Of a stretch of DNA of 64,000 nt, positions 43,476-51,892 are shown piece by piece. A program made the position numbers and the translations under genes. The notes under the pieces were generated by a model. That model ran no database searches. It was not told the DNA's origin and saw only the letters and a program-made list of their open reading frames with translations. Source of the DNA: an uncultured Coriobacteriales bacterium (GTDB lineage Bacteria; Actinomycetota; Coriobacteriia; Coriobacteriales; UMGS124); assembly GCA_902464015.1 (NCBI GenBank), contig CABQHM010000010.1:7058-71057 (forward strand). The letters run 5' to 3'. Position 1 is the stretch's first letter. Each line of letters begins with the position of its first letter.

Positions 43476-43602
43476 CGCGTATGTTTGCGTTTTAATCTGC
43501 GGCCCCAAGGTAGCCGTCAAACAAGCAATTCGTCTACCTGGGACGATGTTAAGGGACTTTACTCAGATACTTTACCTGTCCGATTTAAAACGCAAACGTG
43601 CG
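43476..43602. promoter_or_regulatory. Inverted-repeat-bounded regulatory element, copy 2
   Basis: Outer arms CGTATGTTTGCGTTTT (43478-43493) and AAAACGCAAACGTGCG (43587-43602) enclose exactly 93 bases. TCTACCTG (43533-43540) begins at interior position 40. The interior shares GGTA at positions 16-19 and CTACCTGSGAYGATG with the copy at 2029-2154. It is upstream of the CobW-type GTPase. Confidence 0.7.
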
Positions 43603-43758
43603 CCATTTTTTCTCGCGTGGCAGGCTCTGTGGACTCGAATCGGCTCCTTCTCGCTCCTCGTACACCCCACCTCCACACGTTTGGGGGATATAATGCGCCG
43701 TCTGTATACCAAAGCCGCGCGCAGGCACGCGACACATAGCGCAAGGGAGCACGCAACC

Positions 43759-44898
43759 ATGACCAAGACCCGCAAGCAGACGAAGATCGCCCTGCTCACC
43801 GGCTACCTCGGGGCCGGCAAGACCACGCTTCTCAACCACATCCTTCAAAATGAGGAGGGCATCCGTGCCGCCGTCATCGTCAACGACATCGGCGAGGTCA
43901 ACGTGGACGCCTCGCTCATCCAGAAGGGCGGGCTCACCCAGGTAGACGGCGACCTCATCCCCATGACGAACGGGTGCCTCTGCTGCACGCTCTCCGACGA
44001 CCTCACCCGCCAGCTCGGCCAGATTGCCGACTCGGGCGACTTCGACTACATCATCATCGAGGCGTCGGGCATCTGCGAGCCTATCCCGATTGCCTACACC
44101 ATCTCGAACTTCTGCGACGAGAGCCGCTACGGCGGGCATGCCCCGCTGGCCCTGGACAACATCATCGCCGTGGTGGACTGCGCGCGCATGTACGACGAGT
44201 TCCATGGCGGACGCGACCTGCTGGCCGACGACATCGACGAGGACGACATCGAGAGCCTGCTCATCCAGCAGATCGAGTTTTGCTCCACGCTCGTGCTCAA
44301 CAAGTGCGACAAGGTGACGCCTGAGCAAATCGCCGAGCTCAAGGCCATTGTGCGCAGCCTGCAGAAGGACGCCAAGATTGTGGAGGCCACACAGTCCAAC
44401 GTGCCGCTCAACGAGATCATGAACACGGGGCGCTTCGACTTCGAGCGCGCCTACGATTCGGCCGCCTGGATCGACGCCATGGAGCACCCTGAGGAGCATG
44501 ACGACCCCGAAGTGCTCGAATACGGCATCGAGACGTTCGTGTACGAGCGCCGCAAGCCGTTCGATGCCGACAAGTTCAACGAGCTGGCACACGCCTGGCC
44601 CAGCAGCATCATCCGCACGAAGGGCATGCTGTGGGCCGTCATCAACCCCGACATGTGCTACCTCTTTGAGCAGGCGGGAAAGCAGATGAACCTCTCCCCC
44701 AACGGCTACTTCGTGGCGAGTGCGCCGGCCGAGGAGCGCTCGCAGATCCTGCTGGAGAACCCCAAGATGCTCGACGACTGGGATCCCGTTTGCGGCGACC
44801 GCATGACCAAGCTCTGCTTCATCGGCCGCAACATGAACCGCGCTTCTATCGAAGCGAGCCTCGACTCCTGCCTCACCGACTGGGCGCCGCAGGAGTAG
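43759..44898 (+). CDS. CobW/COG0523-family metallochaperone GTPase
   Basis: 379 residues. The Walker A GYLGAGKTTLLNHIL is at the N-terminus. The CxCC metal motif appears as GCLCC after MTN. A Walker B-like YIIIEASGICEP and the guanine-specificity NKCD follow. A C-terminal CobW_C domain is at about 255-375. Members deliver zinc, cobalt or iron to client proteins using GTP. Unlike many zinc-type members there is no His-rich stretch. The ATG at 43759 follows AAGGGAG; earlier in-frame starts exist. It is transcribed alone, ending at a strong terminator. The upstream inverted-repeat element suggests regulation shared with the HemW-like gene at 960. Confidence 0.9.
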   Translation: MTKTRKQTKIALLTGYLGAGKTTLLNHILQNEEGIRAAVIVNDIGEVNVDASLIQKGGLTQVDGDLIPMTNGCLCCTLSDDLTRQLGQIADSGDFDYIIIEASGICEPIPIAYTISNFCDESRYGGHAPLALDNIIAVVDCARMYDEFHGGRDLLADDIDEDDIESLLIQQIEFCSTLVLNKCDKVTPEQIAELKAIVRSLQKDAKIVEATQSNVPLNEIMNTGRFDFERAYDSAAWIDAMEHPEEHDDPEVLEYGIETFVYERRKPFDADKFNELAHAWPSSIIRTKGMLWAVINPDMCYLFEQAGKQMNLSPNGYFVASAPAEERSQILLENPKMLDDWDPVCGDRMTKLCFIGRNMNRASIEASLDSCLTDWAPQE

Positions 44899-44930
44899 GC
44901 GGACAAGCACGAGCACGCCCGTACTGGCAA

Positions 44931-44989
44931 GCACGACAACCAACAAGCCCCGCGTGCCCGCCGGTTGAGCGGCAGGCGCGCGGGGCTTT
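44931..44989 (+). terminator. Rho-independent terminator of the CobW gene
   Basis: GCACGACAACCAACAA (44931-44946), then AGCCCCGCG (44946-44954) pairing with CGCGGGGCT (44979-44987), and TTTC. The same 16-base leader and a similar stem recur at 49630-49687. Confidence 0.85.
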
Positions 44990-45455
44990 CTGGCGGGGCT
45001 CGCGCGAGTTCTGGGCAAACTGTCAGTTCTATAAAGCGATATAACCACGCAGCTGGCTTATGCAGACCATAGGCATGGCGTGAGCCCGAGGCAAGAGGCG
45101 GGTGATTGGGCGAATGGACTCTGGGAACTGGGCGAATCAACCGCGTTCTCACGACGTTCGCCTTTGGCTTGTTGTCGGTCGCCTCGAGGCACAACCAAAC
45201 TCCTCCAGATTGTGATGTGCCACGCGGATATACCACAAAACCGCAGTCCAGAGCACCGCTGCTGCGCCGTGCGAGAACGCACTCACTTGTCTGCGGGCTT
45301 TCGCTCGAAATGGAGGGCTAGCTTTGCGATTCATGCAAGCCAGCTCTTGAGCGCCGCAAAAACCGGGGGCTTTTCGGCGACGGCGCCCGCGCTACAATGA
45401 GCGTGTTGGATGTACAGCAACAGCATGCCGGGCATGAGGATGCTTGGAGAGCCAC
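44990..45455. other. Intergenic region, no gene seen
   Basis: About 466 bases before the next LuxR gene. I see no supported gene, repeat or RNA fold. Confidence 0.35.
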
Positions 45456-47150
45456 GTGTCATCAGAGGCGAGGGAGGGGCCGTCGTTGCAAGCGAATAAC
45501 GAAGTGCGCCCGGCCGCCGCCTGCTCAATATCCCCGTTCTGCGTAGCAGGTCTTGCCATGGCCATCGTGCTGTACGGACTTGCGGTGTGGTCGCCTGGCA
45601 CGATGTTTTCTTTCGCTCGCTCCGAGGTGTTTGTGCAGGCAGGCACCCTAGCCTCCGTCGCCAATGCGCTCGCCCTTATCGGCATGGGAATACGAGGCGC
45701 AATCGCCGCCTCGCGGCACGCCTCATCACACAAGCGTGCGGCAGCGTGTGCGTCCACCCTGTTCGCAGCCCTCCTCATAGCATGCGCACTCACGTGGTGC
45801 GCATCGTTTGCCCTCGAAAACACGCAGGCAGATACCTGGTTCACTCTTGCGCTCCTCGTCGCCTCGTGTCTTTCGGGTATCTGTCTGGCAATTGCATTCG
45901 TCTTTTGGCTCGATTGCCTTAAAGGCCTGCCTTCACGACAGGTGCATGTCGCCCTCGTCTCGGCGGCGGCCCTTTCGGCCATCCTCAACCTCCCCAGTGG
46001 CCTTGCCCCCGAACCCGTCCTGCGCGGACTCGTTGTCGCACTGTTTGCCGCACAGGCCGCCCTTGCGCTTGCCACTTCGCACGCACCCACCCCCTTCGCC
46101 CGCAAGAACAAAAACCATCACGCGAACGCCGCGCCCATGGCGGCCCCCAATCTTCATGCATGCCCTGCAAAAACCGCAGCCACCTCAATCGAAGATGCCC
46201 CCACCCAGGAAGCCCCCGAGGTGCCCGCGTCCACACCTTCGGCGGCGACCCAACCCTCCCCCGACCTGCGCGGAGCCTTAAGCGACCTTGCCGCCGTACT
46301 GGCGGCCGCTGTCGTGCTGACCTTTGTCGCGCCGCTCGTAAACACCGTGCTCATGGTCGACGTCCTCGAGCTACCCGCGCGCTTCATCATGAGCGCGACA
46401 ATGAACCTCGCCACGGCCGCGTTGCTTGCTGTCGTGTGGCTCGTTTGCAAGCGCACCCCTTCAGTCTTCGCCGTGCTGCTGGGATTCACCGCACTGCTCT
46501 TCGCCGCCGTCCTGGTCGCCTCCGCTCTAGGTCCAGGCGCGCACCTCGTGGCCCTGGCCTTGGGTTCTGCCGGCTTTTTCCTCGTAATCTACCTCGTCAT
46601 GGAAGCCGGAGTCACAACCGCGCAGGAACGGCACCTGGCCATCGAGGCCACATATGGCACCGTGGCCGGCATCGTGATGCTTGCCCGCGTGCTGGCCGAC
46701 ATGCTCTCGGCAAACCTGCTCAACGCCGACATCGCCGGCGAATCCAAAATGCTCGTAGCAACCTTCTTGCTCGTGTATCTGCTCACCTGTGCCGCCTTCG
46801 CCCTCTATAACGCCATCGCGCGGCGCAAGCGGCGGGTTGCCCCAGAAGGTGTCGTCGCACCCGAAGCGCAAACTCCCGTCACCGCCGATACCTCGACAGT
46901 CCAACAAGGCCCCGACAGATCACCTGCCGAGCTCGTAAGTGACGCGCACAACCTTTCGCAACGCGAGCGAGAAGTGCTCGTGCTCATCATGCGCGGCCGC
47001 AACGTGCCTGCCATCGCCGAAGAACTGGTCCTCTCGCGCAATACGGTGCAAACGCACGTGCGCCACATCTACGAGCAGCTCGGCGTTCACTCTCGCCAGG
47101 AGCTCGTTGCCTACGTCGAGGGCTTCTCCAGCCAATCGTCCGATGTATAG
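45456..47150 (+). CDS. Membrane-embedded LuxR-family regulator
   Basis: About 564 residues from the GTG at 45456, which has GGAG six bases upstream; a TTG at 45444 is an alternative. Two blocks of hydrophobic segments (roughly twelve in all) are separated by a long Ala/Pro/Thr-rich loop (about 200-265). The C-terminal LuxR domain reads LSQREREVLVLIMRGRNVPAIAEELVLS, then RHIYEQLGVHSRQELVAYVE. It is co-directional with, and 177 bases upstream of, the exported Old Yellow Enzyme-type reductase, with a palindrome in the gap. It probably activates that gene. Confidence 0.87.
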   Translation: MSSEAREGPSLQANNEVRPAAACSISPFCVAGLAMAIVLYGLAVWSPGTMFSFARSEVFVQAGTLASVANALALIGMGIRGAIAASRHASSHKRAAACASTLFAALLIACALTWCASFALENTQADTWFTLALLVASCLSGICLAIAFVFWLDCLKGLPSRQVHVALVSAAALSAILNLPSGLAPEPVLRGLVVALFAAQAALALATSHAPTPFARKNKNHHANAAPMAAPNLHACPAKTAATSIEDAPTQEAPEVPASTPSAATQPSPDLRGALSDLAAVLAAAVVLTFVAPLVNTVLMVDVLELPARFIMSATMNLATAALLAVVWLVCKRTPSVFAVLLGFTALLFAAVLVASALGPGAHLVALALGSAGFFLVIYLVMEAGVTTAQERHLAIEATYGTVAGIVMLARVLADMLSANLLNADIAGESKMLVATFLLVYLLTCAAFALYNAIARRKRRVAPEGVVAPEAQTPVTADTSTVQQGPDRSPAELVSDAHNLSQREREVLVLIMRGRNVPAIAEELVLSRNTVQTHVRHIYEQLGVHSRQELVAYVEGFSSQSSDV

Positions 47151-47153
47151 GCA

Positions 47154-47193
47154 ATCTACCAGCGCTTTTAATAACCTCACTGAATTTCAGTGA
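47154..47193. promoter_or_regulatory. Core motif and perfect palindrome before the OYE-type gene
   Basis: TCTACCAG (47155-47162) is followed by the perfect 17-base palindrome TCACTGAATTTCAGTGA (47177-47193), 135 bases before the reductase start. Confidence 0.55.
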
Positions 47194-47327
47194 AGCGGTT
47201 TGCCCCCATCCGCACCACTATGGACACCATGGGAAGGGCCCAGGGAGGGCCTTTCGCCGGCTGGGCATGCGCGACCGATACCGAGCATACCCGGCTCGCA
47301 TCCACCAAGGGAGAGGATGGGACACAT

Positions 47328-49607
47328 ATGAAGCAAGACATCTCGCGCAGGGGCTTCTTCAAGGCCGCCGGCACCGCCGCAGCCGCAGCCGGCGCACTCA
47401 GCGTCACCGGCGCAGCGCTGGCCGAGCCTGCCACGCCCGCCGCAGAGGCCACTGCGCCCGCAGAGGCTGCAGCCCAGGACAAGACCGCCGTCTATCAGAC
47501 GCTCGCCCAGCTCAACCCCGACGACACGAGCGACTGGCGCTCCAACTCCATCGAGGACTTCACCAAGACGACGCTCTTCTCGCCCTGGCACCTCGGCAAG
47601 CTCGAGCTCAGCCACCGCATGGTGAAGTCGGCCGCCGGCTCGCTCTACCTGCCCGAAGTCACCGACGAGCGCATCATCGACGAGTATGTCGAGTTCATCA
47701 AGGGCGGCTGCGACTTCGTGTGGGTCGAGGACTACGCGAGCCTCATGCCCCACTACCCGGCTTCCTACAAGGTGCGCGACGCGAGCAACGCCATCCTCGA
47801 CCAGGTGGCTGCCGCCGTTCACGAGGCGGGCGGCATGTGCGGCTATCAGCTGAGCCTCATGGGCGCCTCCTTCAGCGGCTTCGACGCCACCACGGCACCC
47901 GAGTTCGCCTGCGCCGAGGCCGACGACCTCACGCTCGACGAGGTCAAACAGGTGCAGCAGGACTTCATCGACGTGGCCGTCATGCTCAAGGATGCTGGTT
48001 TCGACGCCGTTGAGCTTAACGCCGCCGGCAACAACATCGGCCAGGCGTTCCTGTCGCGCAACCGCAACCACCGCGAGGACGAGTACGGCCCGCAGAGCTT
48101 TGAGAACCGCGCCCGCTTCGTGTGCGAGATCATCCAGGGCATCAAGAGCGCCTGCGGCGAGGACTTCCCCGTGCAGATCCTCATCAACGGCATTGAGGCC
48201 AACGACGTGAGCCTGGGCCAGGACGAGGGCTTCACGACCGTCGAGGAGAACGTCGAGCTGTGCAAGCAGTTCGAGGCGGCCGGTGCCGACTCGCTGCACG
48301 TGCGCATCGGGCCTTACGGCTATCACCCCTGCGAGTTCGCCGGCGACCTGTACTTCTCCGGCTACGGCATCAACGGCAACACCCGCTACGCCACGCAATT
48401 CGACTTCGACCGTCACTGGGAGGGCCTGCTCGATGGCTCGCACTCCGGCTGCGGCCTCATGCTCGATGTTGCCGCAAAGATCAAGGCAGCCGTGAGCATT
48501 CCCGTGGGATCCGTCACCTACATGGATCCGGCCCATGCCCCGGACTTCTTCGAGAAGGCCCTGCAGGACGGTAAGGTCGACTTCTACAACATGACCCGCC
48601 CGCTCTACGCCGACCCCGACTACATCAACAAACTGCGCGAAGGCAAGGTCGACGAGATCCGCCCGTGCAACCGTTGCCTGCACTGCCACTTCGACTTCGA
48701 CGAGCAGGGCAACTTCTACGAGCACTGCCGCGTCAACGCCACGCGCATGCGCGCCTTCACGCCCGCCATGCCCGATGGCCCCGCCCTGCCCGCGCTCGAC
48801 AGCGACCCCAAGAACGTCATGGTCGTGGGCGGCGGCGCGGCCGGCATGGAGGCCGCACGTGTCGCGGCCCTGCGCGGGCACAGCGTCACGCTCTACGAGA
48901 AGCAGGGCTACCTGGGCGGCAAGCTGCCCTTCGCCGCTGCGGTCAAGGGCCAGCACGAGAACATCGCCGATCTCAACTCCTACCTGCAGCGCCAGCAGGA
49001 GGTTTGCGGCGTAACCGTCGTGACCGGCCAGGAGGTCGACGCCGACTTCGTGCGCGCCCAGGCCCCCGATGTGCTGATTGAAGCAACCGGCGGCGTTGTC
49101 GTGCCCACCGGCCTTGCCGCAAGCGGCTCGACCAACGTGGTGCCCATCGAGGATATCCTTACTGCTGAGATTGGCAACGAGGTCACCATCGTGGGCTACG
49201 GTGCCCCGGCCGTGGACGCCGCGTTCTACCTCATCGCCCAGGGCAAGCACGTCACCATCGTCATGGACCAGCCCTCCGCCGTGCTTGACAAGGGTCAGTC
49301 GGCCCATGTCAAGGAGGTCGTACTCCCGATGCTCTACGTCAAGGGCACTCGTGTGTGGGCCAACGCGACCGTGACCAACGTGGGCGAGGGTGAGATCACC
49401 ATCAACGGCGACACTGGCTGCGACATCACCATCGCCTGCGACACCGTGATTGAGGCCTGCGAGCTTGCGGCCAACACCACGCTCGCCGACGCGCTGGGCG
49501 CCGAGATGACGGTCGTCACCGTGGGCGACGCCCTTGTCGACCCCGCCAAGCCCCACAACATCGCCGAGGCCATCGCCACCGGCAACCTGGCCGCCCGCGC
49601 AATCTAA
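47328..49607 (+). CDS. Tat-exported Old Yellow Enzyme/2-enoate-reductase-type flavo-Fe-S protein
   Basis: 759 residues. The Tat signal is ISRRGFFKAAG at 5-15. An Old Yellow Enzyme TIM barrel (about 85-435) binds FMN. The cysteine set CNRCLHC...C (about 447-470) matches the 4Fe-4S site of 2-enoate and 2,4-dienoyl-CoA reductases. An FAD/NAD Rossmann domain follows (VMVVGGGAAGMEAARVAA near 494). Two features are odd: the enzyme is exported although its relatives are cytosolic, and the active-site segment normally reading VELHxAHGYL is VELNAAGNNI, so the usual substrate-binding His/His (His/Asn) pair is lost. It is probably an extracytoplasmic reductase of an activated double bond, or a reductase of another substrate. 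A LuxR gene lies upstream. Confidence 0.85.
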   Translation: MKQDISRRGFFKAAGTAAAAAGALSVTGAALAEPATPAAEATAPAEAAAQDKTAVYQTLAQLNPDDTSDWRSNSIEDFTKTTLFSPWHLGKLELSHRMVKSAAGSLYLPEVTDERIIDEYVEFIKGGCDFVWVEDYASLMPHYPASYKVRDASNAILDQVAAAVHEAGGMCGYQLSLMGASFSGFDATTAPEFACAEADDLTLDEVKQVQQDFIDVAVMLKDAGFDAVELNAAGNNIGQAFLSRNRNHREDEYGPQSFENRARFVCEIIQGIKSACGEDFPVQILINGIEANDVSLGQDEGFTTVEENVELCKQFEAAGADSLHVRIGPYGYHPCEFAGDLYFSGYGINGNTRYATQFDFDRHWEGLLDGSHSGCGLMLDVAAKIKAAVSIPVGSVTYMDPAHAPDFFEKALQDGKVDFYNMTRPLYADPDYINKLREGKVDEIRPCNRCLHCHFDFDEQGNFYEHCRVNATRMRAFTPAMPDGPALPALDSDPKNVMVVGGGAAGMEAARVAALRGHSVTLYEKQGYLGGKLPFAAAVKGQHENIADLNSYLQRQQEVCGVTVVTGQEVDADFVRAQAPDVLIEATGGVVVPTGLAASGSTNVVPIEDILTAEIGNEVTIVGYGAPAVDAAFYLIAQGKHVTIVMDQPSAVLDKGQSAHVKEVVLPMLYVKGTRVWANATVTNVGEGEITINGDTGCDITIACDTVIEACELAANTTLADALGAEMTVVTVGDALVDPAKPHNIAEAIATGNLAARAI

Positions 49608-49629
49608 CGCTCGCCGCCTAGACAGGCGA

Positions 49630-49687
49630 GCACGACAACCAACAATCCCCGCGCGTCCGTCGTTCAATCGGCGGGCGCGCGGGGGTT
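49630..49687 (+). terminator. Rho-independent terminator of the OYE-type gene
   Basis: The leader GCACGACAACCAACAA (49630-49645) precedes CCCCGCGCG (49647-49655), which pairs with CGCGCGGGG (49676-49684), then GTTTAC. Homologous to the terminator at 44931. Confidence 0.8.
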
Positions 49688-49707
49688 TACGTTTCGCATC
49701 TCCGCGC

Positions 49708-49798
49708 AATCTTGCAAACCTGTCCTGCAAGATTTCTTGAATCTTGCAAAGCAGGACTGCAAGATTTCGAGAATCTTGCCAAATAGCTTTGCAAGATT
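49708..49798. repeat. Triple tandem 27-base palindromes, 32-base period
   Basis: Three units start at 49708, 49740 and 49772. Each has arms AATCTTGC(A) and (T)GCAAGATT with a different 9-11-base centre, separated by five bases. They lie between convergent genes. Confidence 0.8.
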
Positions 49799-49879
49799 TG
49801 CGTCACGCTCAGGAGCAGAGCGTCGCTTTTCTCTCATAAAACAATCGTGGAATCCCGTCGCCCCCAGCAACGAAAAACG

Positions 49880-49908
49880 GCCGGCCCCAGCGTCATGCTG
49901 AAGCCGGC
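49880..49908 (-). terminator. Terminator of the downstream-strand flavoprotein
   Basis: GCCGGC (49880-49885) pairs with GCCGGC (49903-49908), with an inner CAGC/GCTG. GTTTTTCG follows on the minus strand. Confidence 0.7.
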
Positions 49909-49943
49909 TGTTGGACAAACCAATTTCCGCTATCTAGCAGGGC

Positions 49944-51620
49944 TTACTCGCCCGTTGCGGCAATGCGACCGGCGCGGCGGGCAAACGTCGCCGAGCGACC
50001 GGCAGCAAGGCCGGGAATCTGGTCGGGATAGGTGTGAGCGAAGAAGCAACCCGAGTCATTGCCGCAGACGTACAGGCCCTCGATGGGCTCGCCGTCGGCG
50101 TTGAGGGCGTGCATGGTCTCGTCAATCTTGATGCCGTCCATGGTGCAGAGCAGGCGGCCTGCGTTACGCACACCAAAGAACGGGGCTGTGTCCACGGGCG
50201 ACAGACGGAACGCCTCCTTGCCGAAGTCGGGATCCTCGCCGGCGGCAGCGTTGGCATTGTTGCGCTCCACGGTGGCCGCAAACGTGTCGGCCGGGATGCC
50301 GAGCTTCTCGGCGAGCTCTTCCACCGTGTCAGCCTGCTGGATGAAGCCGGCCTGCTTCATACCCTCGAGCATGCCCATACAGGCATCCATATCGATGGCG
50401 GAAACAGGCGCGCCGTTCACGAACGGGAACATGCGCGAGCAGCCCTGGGTCTTGAACTGCATGATGTAGTCCTGGAAGTTGGAGTCCCAGATGGTGGCAT
50501 AGGTGTGGCCGGGCTGATCGATGGACGCGTGGAGCACGAAGTCGTACGGTGCGCTCTCGTTGCAGAAGCGCTCGCCCTTGAGGTTCACCTTAAGCCAAGG
50601 CTGAGAGGCCATCCATACCATGCCGTTAACCATCTCGCCGCCGGCAAGACCATCGGGAGGCAACGGACCGCGATCGAACAACATGGAAGTATGAACATCG
50701 TCGAATGCGGCTCCCACCCAGAGGCAAGCTTTGATGCCATCGCCCTCCGAACCAGCAATACCGGAAATGTATGAACACACCAGTTTAGACTCAGGCTGAA
50801 GCGCAGAAAGCATTCCATCGTTGAGAGCATAGCCGCCGGTGCAAATGCACACGCCCTTAACAGCGTTGATGCGCACGTAGCCGTCGGTGCCCTGGGCAAT
50901 GACGCCCGTCACGCGGCCGGACTCGTCCTGCTCAAGCTTGACCATGGGACAACTGTAGCGAAACTCAACGCCATTGTCGGCAGCATATGATTCAAGAACT
51001 TCTCCTGCATCAGCATCCTGAGTGGTGTGGCCGTCCTTCACAGCAGCATGACCAGTTGCCCAGTGGCGGTACTCCATCTGGTCGGCATACTCGTCGAGGT
51101 CATGGTCGGAGCAGTACACAAACTCGCGGCCGGCCTTCTCGCACAGGTCGCCGTACCACTCAATCGTCTCGGCCGACTCGTCTGCCCATAGGCGGAGGAG
51201 CTTGGGATTGACGTTGGAGGCGGCGTACATGGTCATCTCGCGGCAGATGTCGAGCGCCTTGATGTCGGTGTTGTCAGCAAGCTGGTACTTGGAGCCGATG
51301 GCGCCAAGGGTACCGCGGATACCCGGGCCCACCTCGTTCTTCTCGATGACGAGAACCTTCGCGCCGTTCTCGGCGGCCGAGCAGGCAGCGAAGAGGCCCG
51401 AAGTACCCGCGCCAACAACAAGAACGTCGCAGTCGAGCGTCTCGGCGATGTCGCTTTCAGCGACATCGGGCGCGGCGCCGAGCCATGCGGGAGCGTCGGC
51501 GACCTCGGCCGCAGGGGCCTGGTCGGCAAGCGCAAGAGCAGGCGCGCAGGCAAGGGCGCCAGCAGCGGAGGCCGTGGCGATGAAGCCGCGGCGAGAGACG
51601 CTCGAAGACGAAACAGTCAT
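49944..51620 (-). CDS. Tat-exported FAD-binding reductase
   Basis: 558 residues. The Tat signal is SVSRRGFIATA at 7-17. AWLGAAPDVAESDIAETL (45-62) leads to the FAD Rossmann motif DVLVVGAGTSG near 65-75. GDGIKACLWVGAAFDD and the C-terminal GNDSGCFFAHTYPDQIPGLAAG belong to the FAD_binding_2 fold. There is no FMN_bind domain and no NRLGGNA motif; a cysteine replaces the usual second glycine in SGG. AAGGGA is seven bases before the ATG. It is divergent from a LuxR gene (51893) whose frame is broken, with TGACGC repeats between them. The substrate is unknown. Confidence 0.87.
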   Translation of the reverse strand: MTVSSSSVSRRGFIATASAAGALACAPALALADQAPAAEVADAPAWLGAAPDVAESDIAETLDCDVLVVGAGTSGLFAACSAAENGAKVLVIEKNEVGPGIRGTLGAIGSKYQLADNTDIKALDICREMTMYAASNVNPKLLRLWADESAETIEWYGDLCEKAGREFVYCSDHDLDEYADQMEYRHWATGHAAVKDGHTTQDADAGEVLESYAADNGVEFRYSCPMVKLEQDESGRVTGVIAQGTDGYVRINAVKGVCICTGGYALNDGMLSALQPESKLVCSYISGIAGSEGDGIKACLWVGAAFDDVHTSMLFDRGPLPPDGLAGGEMVNGMVWMASQPWLKVNLKGERFCNESAPYDFVLHASIDQPGHTYATIWDSNFQDYIMQFKTQGCSRMFPFVNGAPVSAIDMDACMGMLEGMKQAGFIQQADTVEELAEKLGIPADTFAATVERNNANAAAGEDPDFGKEAFRLSPVDTAPFFGVRNAGRLLCTMDGIKIDETMHALNADGEPIEGLYVCGNDSGCFFAHTYPDQIPGLAAGRSATFARRAGRIAATGE

Positions 51621-51799
51621 GGTTGCTTCCCTTCTCATGGGTTCCGGGCGGCAAACGACGAAGCACATATGAGACGCAACGTCGCACAGCCACCCGTTTG
51701 ACATCTCGAACCATAGCGCCGACGTTTTCGTCACACCTCACCAACAGTTCACGAAAAACCAGGTATTTGCCGTCGTAACCCTTCTCACCCCCTCTTCAT

Positions 51800-51848
51800 G
51801 ATGACGCACTGACCAGGCTGAATGACGCGTTACAATGCTTGCGTCATC
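51800..51848. promoter_or_regulatory. Candidate operator with three ATGACGC sites
   Basis: GATGACGCA (51800-51808) and TGCGTCATC (51840-51848) form a perfect inverted repeat. A further AATGACGCG (51821-51829) lies 21 bases from the first. They are between the divergent flavoprotein and LuxR genes. Confidence 0.5.
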
Positions 51849-51892
51849 TTTAGGGGGCTAGGCTTGGTCAAGGGGAAGGCAACGGTGGGTTC

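Noticed and set aside
43627..43645. GACTCGAATCGG resembling a tRNA T-loop
   Set aside because: No cloverleaf can be built around it and no acceptor stem is present.
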